Below are positions 47,526-58,000 of a DNA stretch of 64,000 nucleotides, in pieces; positions within the stretch are counted from its first letter, which is position 1, and every line of letters starts with the position of its first letter. Source of the stretch: Halomonas sp. 'Soap Lake #6' (GTDB taxonomy: Bacteria > Pseudomonadota > Gammaproteobacteria > Pseudomonadales > Halomonadaceae); contig NZ_CP020469.1 in assembly GCF_003031405.1 (NCBI RefSeq), positions 496,001 through 560,000 on the forward strand, written 5' to 3'. The notes below the pieces were generated by a model that saw only the letters and a program-made list of their open reading frames with translations, had not been told where the DNA came from and made no database searches. A program made the position numbers and the translations under genes.

Positions 47526-48341
47526 CTACAACACACTATTGGGCTCAGCCTGGTAGGCTTCATGGAGCAGGTTGATGAACGGTTTTGCTTCCTCAATAAC
47601 ATTGGAAGCAATAGCGGTGACAGGGATACCCGGTGTCCATGAATTCATTACCGCAGCGCCGGATAGCCCCCTGAGGCGTTCGAGGGTGATGGCTTCGTGG
47701 CGCTGGGCAATACCAAGGCGATCCAGTTGGCGTTGAACGATGCTCATCATGGTGCCCTGTAACATTTTTGCCTGTGGCCAGATAACCGTGTCTCCATCCC
47801 AGAAGACTAGGTTCCAGATGGTTGCCTCGCTCAAGCGCCCATGATCATCTACGAAGGCGGCGTCATCAAATCCTTGCCGTATGGCTTGATGAAGATAGTA
47901 GGTTTTGCCAACTTCACCTACATGTTTAATGGTCGCTAAAGGCCTCTGATGATTAACGGCACTCAACCTCAACGGCCCTTTTGGTCCATCGGATGGGGCT
48001 GCTGTGCGGACAAGCACAGCAGGGTTTACATCTATACTGTTTGCAGAAAACTCTCCATGGGGGGAGAAAACTGTCACGGTTAATGATAGATCTTTTCCTC
48101 CTTCTTCAATGGCCGTTTTGATATAGAAACGTAGTTTCTCATCGGTCGGTGCTCTGCCAAAAAAATCTAAAGATGCCTTGTGCAGGCGGTCGAGGTGGAG
48201 ATCCAGCCCTTTGATCTTGCTGTCTCTGACCTGCAGTGCCGTGAAGTGAGCAAAACCCGCAAAGGCCAGAGGGCTCAGTTCAGAAAGCGTGGCAGGATGT
48301 CCATTGATGAGTGATTCGTAAGTGGTTGGTTGGATCGCCAT
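47526..48341 (-). CDS. Class IV aminotransferase family protein
   Basis: 271-residue fold-type IV PLP protein related to branched-chain and D-amino-acid aminotransferases and aminodeoxychorismate lyase. Seen: GLDLHLDRLHKASLDFFG, the Lys in IKHVGEVGKTYYLHQA, the Glu in GRLSEATIWNLVFWDGD, and LQGTMMSIVQRQLDRLG. The exact reaction cannot be assigned. Its promoter has the 19-base spacer of a MerR-controlled gene, with a merR gene divergent to it. Confidence 0.82.
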   Translation of the reverse strand: MAIQPTTYESLINGHPATLSELSPLAFAGFAHFTALQVRDSKIKGLDLHLDRLHKASLDFFGRAPTDEKLRFYIKTAIEEGGKDLSLTVTVFSPHGEFSANSIDVNPAVLVRTAAPSDGPKGPLRLSAVNHQRPLATIKHVGEVGKTYYLHQAIRQGFDDAAFVDDHGRLSEATIWNLVFWDGDTVIWPQAKMLQGTMMSIVQRQLDRLGIAQRHEAITLERLRGLSGAAVMNSWTPGIPVTAIASNVIEEAKPFINLLHEAYQAEPNSVL

Positions 48342-48381
48342 AACATCAGCTCCTAATTGAATTCAGAGAGAGGAGTTACTA

Positions 48382-48412
48382 CCCTAAACGCTGACAGCGC
48401 TGTTAGAGTCAA
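48382..48412 (-). promoter_or_regulatory. MerR-type promoter for the class IV aminotransferase gene
   Basis: On the minus strand, a -35 of TTGACT (48412-48407) and a -10 of TTAGGG (48387-48382) are separated by exactly 19 bases. That spacer contains the palindromic CTAACAGCGCTGTCAG. This overlong spacer is the hallmark of promoters twisted open by MerR regulators. Confidence 0.75.
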
Positions 48413-48425
48413 GGAGTGAAGTGAG

Positions 48426-48779
48426 ATGAGGATAGGAGAGCTTTCAGAGCGCACGGGCGTGAGCATTCGAATGCTGCGCTATTATGAAACTGAGGGGTTG
48501 TTAAAGCCGAAGCGCACTAGCAATGGTTATCGTGATTATGCGCAGGAGGAGGTGCGGACGGTTGAGCGCATCAAGCTGCTGGGATCGGGAGGCATGACCT
48601 TAGCAACAATCCAGCAATTTTTACCCTGTGTGAGAGGTGAGGGTCCGACTCTCGAGCCGTGTGATGAGCTACGTAATGTCTTGCATGAGCAAATCCGCTT
48701 TGCCGACCAGAAAGCGGAGAAATTGGCTCAAAGCCGAAAGATTCTCGAGAGTTTTCTGTATGAGATTGAACAGGGCTAA
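48426..48779 (+). CDS. MerR-family regulator
   Basis: 117 residues: winged HTH MRIGELSERTGVSIRMLRYY, ETEGLLKPKRTSNGYRDYAQ, then a long dimerisation helix. Two cysteines, LPCVRGEGPTLEPCDEL, sit where metal or thiol sensors place ligands, but the SoxR 2Fe-2S pattern is absent. It is divergent from the aminotransferase gene and likely controls it. Confidence 0.9.
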   Translation: MRIGELSERTGVSIRMLRYYETEGLLKPKRTSNGYRDYAQEEVRTVERIKLLGSGGMTLATIQQFLPCVRGEGPTLEPCDELRNVLHEQIRFADQKAEKLAQSRKILESFLYEIEQG

Positions 48780-49071
48780 CGCTTTTAGTTAAAGGTGGTA
48801 ATGGCAATATTATTAGCTTAAGCAGTTCTGTAGCCACTGTCGCTGGAGGGGATATTGTATTAAATACTGGCTCACTTCAGTGGGCTTCCAAAGCATGGCG
48901 ACTTTCGGTCGTTTATGAAGGCACTCGAAGCTCAGTACAAAGCCATAGAGCCAGTATGAACGTACATAGGCGATCTTAGGCTGCTTTAGTTCTTATAGAA
49001 AATAATCCGCATCCACAGAGCAAAGTTGCTGATATGATTGTGAGCAATATATCTGATCTTCAAAAGAATTT

Positions 49072-49464
49072 ATGCATAAGTTTATAACTGCTCTGGCAGT
49101 CACTTTTTTTATATTCATAGTGTGGATTATCTATCTCGCTAACACTGGTGGGAGTAGTGTTTTCTTTGATCTTGTAAGATCCATCCCCTATGGGGATAAG
49201 CTAGGCCATTTTTGCTTGTTTGGCTTTCTAACCCTGGTCGTTGTAGCTGCCTTAAGGTTTCGCACTATAACCTTTGGACGATTCCAGGTTTATTATGGAG
49301 CTATCCTGGTTGCCGTTTTTGCATTGGGCGAGGAGCTTAGCCAAGCCCTGCTGCCATCACGTACATTTGATTTTTTAGACTTAACCGCAGACGCGCTCGG
49401 TATATTGGCAGCCTCATTAGTTGCGAGTTTGGTAAATAAAAAGTTAAGAAAAAAATCAAGTTGA
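49072..49464 (+). CDS. VanZ-like membrane protein
   Basis: 130 residues with four hydrophobic helices. It has the VanZ-family motifs GDKLGHFCLFGFLTL and ALGEELSQALLPSRTFDFLD followed by LTADALG. The function of chromosomal VanZ-like proteins is mostly unknown. It appears monocistronic, with no clear ribosome site. Confidence 0.82.
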   Translation: MHKFITALAVTFFIFIVWIIYLANTGGSSVFFDLVRSIPYGDKLGHFCLFGFLTLVVVAALRFRTITFGRFQVYYGAILVAVFALGEELSQALLPSRTFDFLDLTADALGILAASLVASLVNKKLRKKSS

Positions 49465-49874
49465 TCGCATTCGTAGGCGGCTTAGCTTACAGGTTCTAAA
49501 GTATCATGAAAAACTAATCCACAGGTTTTTTAGGTGGTGGTCTGTCGCGGTCAATCTAGCAATGCATCACAATTGTGGGTACGTTGGCTGGTTGATCACT
49601 CAGGTTTTACTTGGGCCGGGTCGGTGGGTGTAGATAATGGCTACTTCCGTACAGTTACCAATGACAACCATCGCTTTCTACTGAGTGTTAGCTCTTGAGT
49701 GCATAATTAGTAGAAAATAGAGCAGTAGCGATAGATAATTATCTCGGTTAACGAAAAGCATACCTAGCGAGTTAGTGCAGTATGCGGCTCTTTAGTCTTC
49801 CGGCCTATTGGGGCGTTATCTGTACCCAATCTTTATGCATCATCTAACTAAAGTCATTACAAGGGAGTGGTAGG
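49465..49874 (+). other. Intergenic stretch with a short coding-like remnant
   Basis: A frame from 49534 to 49698 reads SSNASQLWVRWLVDHSGFTW and ends TVTNDNHRFLLSVSS. It lacks a start and looks like the end of a larger protein, family unknown. The rest of the 410 bases shows nothing I can support. Confidence 0.25.
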
Positions 49875-50417
49875 GTGATCAGAAAAAATAAGTTGACTTC
49901 AATAGCTTTAGCTTCTTTGACTGTGTTGCTAGCAGTTTCCCCGCTAGCCGCACAAGAAAAACCATTGATTGATGATCGCTATCTGGATAATGGTGATGGC
50001 ACTGTCAGCGATATAGTGACTAATCTGGTATGGCAGCGTTGCAGTGTAGGGCAGACTTGGACAGGTACTACTTGCGATGGGGAGCCACCTATATTTAAAT
50101 TGAGTGAGGCGACTGAGCTTGGCGGCGATGGCTGGCGTTTACCAACGATCGAAGAGTTACGTACCTTGGTATACTGCTCTAATACCGACCAATATGGAAG
50201 ATCGCAAAATTTTATCATGTGTGGAGATGCAGACAGCTATCAGCAACCCACTTTAAATATGCAAGCTTTCCCTGAAACTCCCCCGATGTACTTTTTATCG
50301 TCTTCGCCCCACGCTCAATTTAGTCATGATATATGGTACGCCTCTTTCCTTAGTGGTCATGTGAACCATGGCCATGAGAATGGCGGTTACCATGTGCGGT
50401 TAGTACGAACCGATTAG
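49875..50417 (+). CDS. Secreted DUF1566 (Lcl C-terminal domain) protein
   Basis: 180 residues, GTG start with GGGAGTGG upstream. A signal peptide ends near SPLAAQEK. The mature part matches DUF1566: DDRYLDNGDGTVSDIVTNLVWQRC, GGDGWRLPTIEELRTLV and GGYHVRLVRTD, with four to five Cys that may form disulphides. The domain is often found in surface or periplasmic proteins of unknown role. Confidence 0.82.
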   Translation: MIRKNKLTSIALASLTVLLAVSPLAAQEKPLIDDRYLDNGDGTVSDIVTNLVWQRCSVGQTWTGTTCDGEPPIFKLSEATELGGDGWRLPTIEELRTLVYCSNTDQYGRSQNFIMCGDADSYQQPTLNMQAFPETPPMYFLSSSPHAQFSHDIWYASFLSGHVNHGHENGGYHVRLVRTD

Positions 50418-50774
50418 TAGCTTTGGCTACGAGGGTGCTGCCTGACGCTTTCTAGTGTGGGCAGCAGCTGTAAGGTAGTTTCCACTCTGGTAGGCATTTC
50501 CAAGCCCCTGCATGCATTGTAGGTCTCATGCATTGTAGGTCTATGGTGGGGCGCGTCGTCGCATCATAATTAGCTTGCAAAGATTGCAACTATAAATCAT
50601 TCGGCATAAGTATGGTTAATTAAGTACACCCTATCGGTGCTCACTATTGGTAAGATAGGTGGTAGGGCGATCAGATATTAATAGAAATTTGTTGTTATGG
50701 ATGGCAGATTGATTTGAACTCAATCGATAGGTTGTTATTCGTGGCTTGATCTTATAGATATCAGTGGGGTAAGT
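50418..50774. other. Intergenic stretch with a 16-bp duplication
   Basis: CATGCATTGTAGGTCT occurs twice in tandem (50511-50526, 50527-50542). No gene, hairpin terminator or known RNA is visible in the remaining bases. Confidence 0.6.
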
Positions 50775-51158
50775 ATGGCGCTACTAGATAATTTCAGAAG
50801 GAAAAAGGCGGTAAAGTCCTACATAAAGGTGCTGCCTAAAGTGTTGGTCAAAGATTACGGTAGGTTCGAGCATTACACGCCTCAGCAAATCAGGTGTAGC
50901 GTTGAGCGTTCAGGTCTTCATAGTCAGTACGTTTGCTATGCATTAGCTATGTACGCGAGGAGACCAGAGTTTGAAACTTATCAGCGTGCAATTGGAGAAA
51001 ATAACAGCTATGAGGGGTTGCGCGCTGAAATTGGTAACACCTTCTTTGGAGGGCGTGCTGAATTAAACTTTATTAGTATAGTGGCGCTCTCTGCAAACCT
51101 TGGGAGTGATGCATCAGCCTTTAATGGAGCGGGAGGCGGGGAGGCCAGCAGCGATTAA
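50775..51158 (+). CDS. Hypothetical protein
   Basis: 127 residues. A basic N-terminus (MALLDNFRRKKAVKSYIKVL) is followed by a helical domain, YVCYALAMYARRPEFETYQR, and a Gly/Ala-rich tail. I do not recognise a characterised family. The ATG has GGGG upstream, and the composition and codon pattern look like a real gene. There are no membrane segments or signal peptide. Confidence 0.65.
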   Translation: MALLDNFRRKKAVKSYIKVLPKVLVKDYGRFEHYTPQQIRCSVERSGLHSQYVCYALAMYARRPEFETYQRAIGENNSYEGLRAEIGNTFFGGRAELNFISIVALSANLGSDASAFNGAGGGEASSD

Positions 51159-51378
51159 TGTACGCTTTAGCCTGCACCATTGAGGCTACTGCCTTAATCT
51201 TGGCTGATGCATTTTGGCATTCTCAACAGCATGATAGGGCTCTCGTCGCTTGTTTCAATGTCATTTAAGGCTCCCTGTTTTTTAAGGTCTCCAGTTTTGT
51301 GCCAGAAGCGCTTGTTACTGCTTAAATAAGGTGAGTAGCACTTCTCGGTTTTCTTACTAGCCTTACAGGAGATATTTG

Positions 51379-52302
51379 ATGGCTACCACCCAACAAAAAA
51401 TTGTCCCCCATCTCTGGTTTGATAAAGAGGCAGTGGAGGCGGCGAATTTCTATTGTACGGTTTTCTCTGACTCTGTCATTACGAACACCACAACGCTGCA
51501 TAACACACCCGGCGGTGATTGCGATCTGGTCTCTTTCGTATTGTCGGGGTATTCGTTTATGGCGATCAGTGCAGGCCCTCTATTCACGTTCAATCCTTCG
51601 GTGTCATTTATCGTGAATTTTGGCCACGCGGGGGATAAAGATGCTCAGGCCAAGCTTGATGCCGCTTGGGCAAAGCTTGCCGAGGGCGGTAAGGTGTTGA
51701 TGCCACTGGATGCTTATCCCTTTAGCAAGCGCTACGGCTGGATTCAGGACAGATTTGGGTTGTCGTGGCAGCTTAGTCTGGCCAATCCAGAAGCTGAAGC
51801 ACGCCCCTTTATTGTCCCTGCACTGCTCTTTGTAGGCGATGTGTGTGGCAAAGCGGAAGAGGCTTCCAGTTTCTATCTATCTGCCTTTGGAGATACCAAG
51901 CGGGGGGAGATGGCACGCTATCCTGAAGGTATGGAGCCGGATCAGGAGGGAACGCTGATGTACACCGATTTTACGCTTGAAGGCCAGTGGTTTGCGGCGA
52001 TGGATAGTGCTCATAAGCACGATTTTGCCTTTAACGAAGCCGTCTCTTTCATAGTGAACTGTGCGACCCAGAGTGAAATTGACACTTATCGGCAGAAGCT
52101 CTCAGCCGCTCCAGAAGCTGAACAGTGTGGCTGGCTGAAGGATAAATACGGCTTGTCCTGGCAGGTTTGCCCTGAAGTGTTACATCAGATGCTGCTGGAC
52201 CCTGACGTCGAGCGGGTGAATAGAGTGACGCAGGCATTTCTCAAGATGAAGAAGTTTGATCTCGCGACGTTGCAGAGCGCCTATGGGCTTAAAGAAGCAT
52301 GA
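51379..52302 (+). CDS. Two-domain PhnB-like VOC-superfamily protein
   Basis: 307 residues made of two PhnB-like halves, each with the same order: an opening strand (IVPHLWFDKEAVEAANFYCTV in the first, VPALLFVGDVCGKAEEASSF in the second), a VSFIVN segment, and a closing DRFGLSWQLS or DKYGLSWQVCP. Such proteins are often annotated as 3-demethylubiquinone methyltransferases but are metal-dependent vicinal-oxygen-chelate folds with unknown substrate. AGGAGATA precedes ATG 51379. Confidence 0.85.
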   Translation: MATTQQKIVPHLWFDKEAVEAANFYCTVFSDSVITNTTTLHNTPGGDCDLVSFVLSGYSFMAISAGPLFTFNPSVSFIVNFGHAGDKDAQAKLDAAWAKLAEGGKVLMPLDAYPFSKRYGWIQDRFGLSWQLSLANPEAEARPFIVPALLFVGDVCGKAEEASSFYLSAFGDTKRGEMARYPEGMEPDQEGTLMYTDFTLEGQWFAAMDSAHKHDFAFNEAVSFIVNCATQSEIDTYRQKLSAAPEAEQCGWLKDKYGLSWQVCPEVLHQMLLDPDVERVNRVTQAFLKMKKFDLATLQSAYGLKEA

Positions 52303-52380
52303 AAGGGTTGGGTAGATCACGACATCGGCGATTATGGATAGCCGTATCCCAGCACTCTACATAGTGAGTAAATAGCTTCT

Positions 52381-53338
52381 TTAGGCGGGTAGCGGCGCAG
52401 CCCGCGTTCCACGCAGCTGGCTAACATCAGCCCGTGGCGGCGCACCAAACATGCGGCTATATTCGCGGCTGAAGTGGGAGGGGCTTTCGTAACCCACCCG
52501 GTAGCTAGCGGTGGCCGCTTCCAGCCCTTCTGCCAGCATTAGCCGCCGGGCCTCATGCAGGCGCAGTTTTTTCTGAAACTGAAGTGGCGACATGCGAGTA
52601 ACCTCGCGGAAGCTGTGGTATAGCGTCGACTCACTCATATTGGCAGCGGCCGCCAGCTCGCGGATACGCAGAGGCTGAGTAAAGTTCTCTTTGAGGGTAT
52701 AGATGACCCGTGCAATCCGGTTAGCCTGGGAGTCTGTGGTGGCAAATCGGCGCATCCGGGACCCTAGCCCTCCCATCAATGCCCGATAGATCAGCTCCCG
52801 ACGGGCCAACGGTGAAAGCACTTTTATATCCTCCGGGGCATCCAGCAGGCTAAGTAGTCGGTAAAGCAGCTTCCTGCATACGTGCATCCATGGGCGCTGA
52901 GCTAAGACCACAGTCCATCTCGGAACAGATAGCGTCGTGGCCCGCAGGTGGTGCTTTATCGCCCAGTTCCAGTATCAGTCCGGCCACCTCTTGAGGGTCC
53001 ACCGAGACCTTGACCGCTAGGTAGGGGTGTTCTGGGGTTGCATGGTCAATTCTGCCCAGTACCGGTAGGTGAATGGCGCTTGCCATGTAACTTGGCCCGC
53101 TGTAAACGATCTCTTTGTCACCCAGTTGCACCGTCTTACTGCCTTGAATGACAAAGCAGATGCACGGTTCATAGACCGCTGAACAGTAGCTGGTGGCGGA
53201 ATCAACGCGTATCAGTTGAACCTCAGCAATGACCGTGTCCTGAAGCTCCTCCAGGGGCGCCCAGCGCCGTACGATGCTGCTTAGCTGCTGCAGAGTATCC
53301 GTAGAATAGGTAACTTGCATGGGCAAGATATCGGTCAA
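52381..53338 (-). pseudogene. AraC-family regulator split by a one-base frameshift
   Basis: The 5' part (53338-52850) encodes an AraC N-terminal sensor domain ending ...APMDARMQEA and then runs into a stop. The 3' part in another frame (from about 52866) resumes LYRLLSLLDAPEDIKVLSPL and gives a full two-HTH domain (LRIRELAAAANMSESTLYHS, then the YRVGYESPSHFSREYSRMFG segment). Removing one base between 52862 and 52870 restores a single protein of about 310 residues. It is divergent from an RND pump, the usual partner. Either a real mutation or a sequencing error. Confidence 0.85.
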
Positions 53339-53672
53339 TGGCTCTCCTCCCTAACAGTTCGCAGTATAGGCCTTCGCTGTGATCCTCGGAGGGTTTTTCA
53401 GTTGGTTTTGCAGGATCAGGCAAGCACTGCGTAGAAACCGGCAACCCGAGCCGGGAGCCACTAGAGTGTCATAACGTGCAAGTTCTTAAACAGATTAATA
53501 TCACTGGTGAGCTTGCTTCAGAAAGTCTTCTGGTACCGCGACAGAAATAGGCAATCTTCCCGCAGGAACCCGATACCTCCATTGCTCTTGAAGCGCCTAT
53601 TGTAAAAATCGTCTGATAAGAGGCAACAGCCCCCTTGTTGGCCTCCTTGATAAAAAATCTGGTGTCGACCTA

Positions 53673-53703
53673 TTGATCTCAACTTAACTTGAGGTTGCAG
53701 AGT
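53673..53703 (+). promoter_or_regulatory. SoxR-type promoter upstream of the RND pump
   Basis: A -35 TTGATC (53673-53678) and a -10 CAGAGT (53698-53703) are 19 bases apart. The spacer region contains CTCAACTTAACTTGAG, nearly identical to the SoxR box CCTCAAGTTAACTTGAGG. It lies about 130 bases before the adaptor gene. The rest of the 53339-53831 gap contains no supported gene. Confidence 0.7.
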
Positions 53704-53831
53704 GGGCGTCGAATCTGACGCTACCCAACCGACTAGTTAAAAGCTAACCGCCGATGCGGTACGCAACTATATAACTAACTTATATAACCAACGCTGCTAT
53801 CGGCTCCCGATAGCCATTGGAGCAAGTGATC

Positions 53832-55013
53832 ATGGGAAGTTTGAATCAAAGAGCTCGCTCAAAAAGTGGTCGGGGGATCATCCCGTTTCTGTTGTTAATG
53901 GCCTTGCTGACGGGATGTGAAGCCAAGAGCGAGGAGGCAGCGGATGCGCCACCGCCGCCAGAAGTAGAGGTGGTGGATATCGCTGCTCAGCCAGTAGTGT
54001 TGAGTGAATCTTTCACCGGGCGGGTGGAAGCTGCAGAAACAGTTGAGCTAAGGCCTAGGGTTAGCGGCTATATCCAGGAGGTGGCGTTCAAGGAGGGCGA
54101 GCTGGTGGAGGAGGGCGACCTGCTGTTCCAGATTGACCCCCGGCCCTACCAGGCGCGGGTCAGCGCGGCCCAGGCTGAGCTTGCCCAAGCCAGGAGCCAG
54201 AGCGCCCAGGCCGCTAGTGAAGCCGAGCGTGCCCGGGTGTTGCTGGGACGTCAGGCCATTTCTCAAGAGATGCATGACCAGCGTCTGGCGGCGCTAAACA
54301 ATGCCCGCGCCATGGTTAACGCCGCTGAAGCAGCGCTAGTGACCGCAGAGCTTGACCTTGCCTATACTCGCATCACTGCGCCGGTTAGTGGCCGTGCTGG
54401 TCGAGCCATGGTGACCCGAGGCAATCTGGCTAACGCCGACCAAAGCCTGCTGACCACCCTTGTCACCATTGATCCGATCCACGTCTACTTCGAAGCGGAC
54501 GAGCAGGCTGCCTTTGCCAGCTACGCACTGCTGGCTGATGGTGAGAACAGTCTGACGATTGAACTGGGCGGCGACGCCGCACGGCAGTTCACTGGCACCC
54601 TGGACTTTATCGATAACCGTTTGAACCCCAATACCGGCACCCTGCAGTTTCGGGCGGTGCTGAACAATCCCGATGGCACTATTCGGCCGGGAGAGTTTGC
54701 CCGGGTGGAGATGCCGGTAGCTCGTTTGGAGCAGGCGCTGCTGGTGGATCGCAAGGCGATCCTGACCGATCAGGATCGTCGCTACGTCTATGTCCTTGAT
54801 GGTGACAACCGAGCAGACCGTCGTCAGGTAGCTACCGGCCGTCAGATGGGAGAACAGATGGTGATCACCGAGGGACTCAGCCCTGGTGACCGAATTATCG
54901 TCAACGGGGTGCAAAAAGTGTTTTTCCCCGGTATGCAAGTTAGCCCGCAAAGCGTCGTGGCGAGTGGCCCAACTGCCGTTGCCCAGGCGGCTCTTGCTGC
55001 CTGGGAGGAGTAG
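53832..55013 (+). CDS. RND efflux periplasmic adaptor (AcrA/MexE-like lipoprotein)
   Basis: 393 residues. A lipobox, ALLTGCEA, lipidates Cys29. Following in order: first lipoyl half (RVSGYIQEVAFKEGELVEEG), a coiled-coil hairpin rich in Ala/Gln/Glu, second lipoyl half (YTRITAPVSGRAGRAMVTRG), a beta-barrel and a membrane-proximal domain. Seven bases separate it from the pump gene. ATG 53832 is chosen for the signal peptide; GGAG lies upstream. Confidence 0.94.
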   Translation: MGSLNQRARSKSGRGIIPFLLLMALLTGCEAKSEEAADAPPPPEVEVVDIAAQPVVLSESFTGRVEAAETVELRPRVSGYIQEVAFKEGELVEEGDLLFQIDPRPYQARVSAAQAELAQARSQSAQAASEAERARVLLGRQAISQEMHDQRLAALNNARAMVNAAEAALVTAELDLAYTRITAPVSGRAGRAMVTRGNLANADQSLLTTLVTIDPIHVYFEADEQAAFASYALLADGENSLTIELGGDAARQFTGTLDFIDNRLNPNTGTLQFRAVLNNPDGTIRPGEFARVEMPVARLEQALLVDRKAILTDQDRRYVYVLDGDNRADRRQVATGRQMGEQMVITEGLSPGDRIIVNGVQKVFFPGMQVSPQSVVASGPTAVAQAALAAWEE

Positions 55014-55019
55014 ACCGCC

Positions 55020-58000
55020 ATGAATTTCTCCCGCTTCTTCGTCGACCGACCGATCTTCGCGGCGGTGCTGTCGATTATTATCCTGGCGATTGGGCTGATC
55101 TCCATCCCCAACCTGCCAATCAGCGAGTACCCGGATGTAGTGCCACCCTCGGTGGTGGTGCGTACGGTCTACCCAGGGGCTAACCCAAAAGAGATCGCCG
55201 AGACCGTAGCAACGCCGCTGGAGGAAGCCATCAATGGCGTCGAGGACTTGATGTACTTTAAGTCCGTCGCGGGCTCTGATGGTGTACTGCAGATGACCGT
55301 TACCTTCCGACCCGGTACCGATGCCGAGGAGGCCGCCGTACGGGTGCAGAACCGTGTTAGCCAAGCCGAGGCGCGGTTGCCGGAGGCCGTGCGCCGCCAG
55401 GGGGTGACCACCCAAAAGCAGTCGCCCACTTTCCTGATGGTCGTGCACCTGACCTCGCCGGGAGGTGAATATGACACCCTCTACCTGCGCAACTATGTGC
55501 GGTTGCATGTTAGAGACCGCTTGGCCCGACTCGAAGGGGTCGGCGATGCCCAGATATTTGGTGGTGGCGATTACGCCATGCGTGCCTGGCTTGATCCAGG
55601 TCGAGTAGCCGCCCGTGATTTAACGGCCAGTGATGTAGTGGCTGCCATGCGGGAACAGAATGTCCAGGTTTCTGCCGGGCAACTAGGGGCTGAACCTATT
55701 CCTAACAGTGATTTTTTGACACTGATCAACGTTCGGGGGCGGCTGGAAACGGTAGAGGAGTTTGGCGACATCGTGCTGAAGCGCGGTGACAGTGGAGAGA
55801 TATTGCGGCTTTCGGATGTGGCACGGCTGGAGATGGGCGCCGGAGACTACACCCTGCGTTCGCAGTTGGATGGCAGTGATGCGGTCGCTATCGGTATTTT
55901 CCAGGCGCCGGGCGCCAATGCGCTGGCTATCCGTGAGCAGGTGGTGGCCACCATGGATGAGTTGGCCGCGCAGTTCCCTGCTGGGGTTGAGTATGAGGCG
56001 GTTTACGACACCACTATTTTCGTCAGCGATTCCATCAAGGCAGTGGTGAAAACCCTGCTGGAAGCGGTGCTGCTGGTGGTGCTGGTGGTGACCCTGTTTC
56101 TGCAAACCTGGCGCGCCTCGATTATTCCGCTGCTGGCGGTGCCAGTATCGGTGATCGGCACCTTTGGGGCGCTCTATCTACTGGGGTACTCCATCAACAC
56201 GCTGACCCTGTTTGGCCTGGTGCTGGCCATTGGCATCGTGGTGGACGATGCCATAGTGGTGGTGGAGAACGTCGAGCGTAACATCAGCGAGGGGCTGAAT
56301 CCCCAGGCCGCGGCCCACCAGGCCATGAAGGAGGTCTCCGGTCCGATCATTGCTATTGGCTTGGTGCTGTGTGCGGTGTTTATCCCCATGGCCTTCCTTT
56401 CTGGGGTGACCGGGCAGTTCTATCGTCAATTTGCGGTCACCATTGCTATCTCCACGGTGATCTCTACGATTAACTCGCTGACCCTGTCACCCGCTCTGGC
56501 GGCGATGCTGCTCAAGCCCCATGACGCCCCTAAGGATCGTCTTACTCGGTTGATTGATTGGCTCTTTGGCTGGATTTTCCGCCCCTTCAATCGCTTTTTT
56601 AACGCCAGCTCTACCAAGTATCAGGGTGGTGTGGCGCGCTCCCTAAAGCGCCGGGGTGCGGTGTTTGTGGTCTACGCCCTACTGCTCGCGGGTACCGGGG
56701 TGATGTTTAAAGTGGTACCGCCTGGGTTTATCCCAGTGCAGGACAAGCTGTACCTGATTGCTGGCGTTATCCTGCCGGAAGGGGCTTCCCTGGAGAGAAC
56801 CGACCAGATGCTTCAGGAGGTGGTGGATATTGCCATGGAGACCGAAGGCGTCGAGCACGCCATTGCCTTTCCGGGTCTCAACGCGCTGCAGTTCACCAAC
56901 ACCTCCAACACAGGAGTGGTGTTTCTTACCCTGAGCCCCTTTGGCGAGCGTAGCCTCACTGCCGCGGAGATAAACGCCCAGATTAACCAGGGGATAGGCG
57001 GCCTGAAGGAGGGGTTTGCGTTTGCCTTTATGCCGCCCCCGATTCTAGGGCTCGGCAATGGTTCGGGCTACCAACTGTTTATTGAGGATCGCGGTAATCT
57101 AGGCTACGGGGCGTTGCAGGAGTCGGTAAATCAGTTCCAGGGTGCCATTGCTCAGATACCGGGAATGGGATTTCCCATCAGCAGCTACCAGTCCAATGTG
57201 CCGCAGTTGGATGCGGAGGTGGATCGACTCAGGGCCAAAGCCCAGGGCGTGCCGCTCACCGAGCTGTTCGACACCCTGCAGATCTATCTTGGCTCGACCT
57301 ATGTCAATGACTTCAACCGCTTTGGCCGCACCTGGCAGGTGATTGCCCAAGCGGATGCCCCTTACCGGGCCAGCGTGGAAGATATCGCCCGTCTGCGTAC
57401 CCGCAATGACCAGGGGGAAATGGTGCCGATCGGTACGTTGGTTAACATCACGCAAACCTTCGGCCCAGACCCGGTGCTGCGCTATAACGGCTACCCAGCG
57501 GCGGACCTAGCCGGGGAGGCCGACCCGAGAGTGCTCTCCTCTGCTCAAGCCATGGATGCCATCAACGCGCTGGCGCTAGAGGTTCTGCCGCCGGGTATGG
57601 CGTTCGAGTGGACTGACTTGAGCTACCAGCAGTCCACCCAGGGTAACGCTGCACTGGTGGTTTTCCCGCTCTCGATTCTGCTGGTATTTCTGGTACTGGC
57701 GGCCCTCTACGAAAGCTGGACGCTGCCCTTGGCGGTCATTCTGATTGTGCCTATGTGCATGCTCTCGGCGCTGATCGGCGTCTGGTTTGGCGGCGGTGAT
57801 AATAATATCTTCGTGCAGGTGGGGCTGGTGGTGCTGATTGGCTTGGCGTGTAAAAACGCCATCTTAATCGTGGAGTTTGCTCGTGAGCTGGAACTGCAGG
57901 GCAAAAGTATCGTAGATGCCGCCCTGGAAGCCTGCCGGTTACGGCTGCGCCCCATTATCATGACCTCCATTACCTTCACCGCCGCCGTGCTACCGCTGGT

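Noticed and set aside
53776..53795. Repeat of TATAAC before the RND adaptor as another 15-bp array
   Set aside because: The period is 13, only two short units are visible, and the sequence is simply AT-rich.
54336..55508. 390-residue minus-strand frame opposite the RND genes
   Set aside because: His/Gln-rich antisense shadow of two certain genes; no family resemblance.
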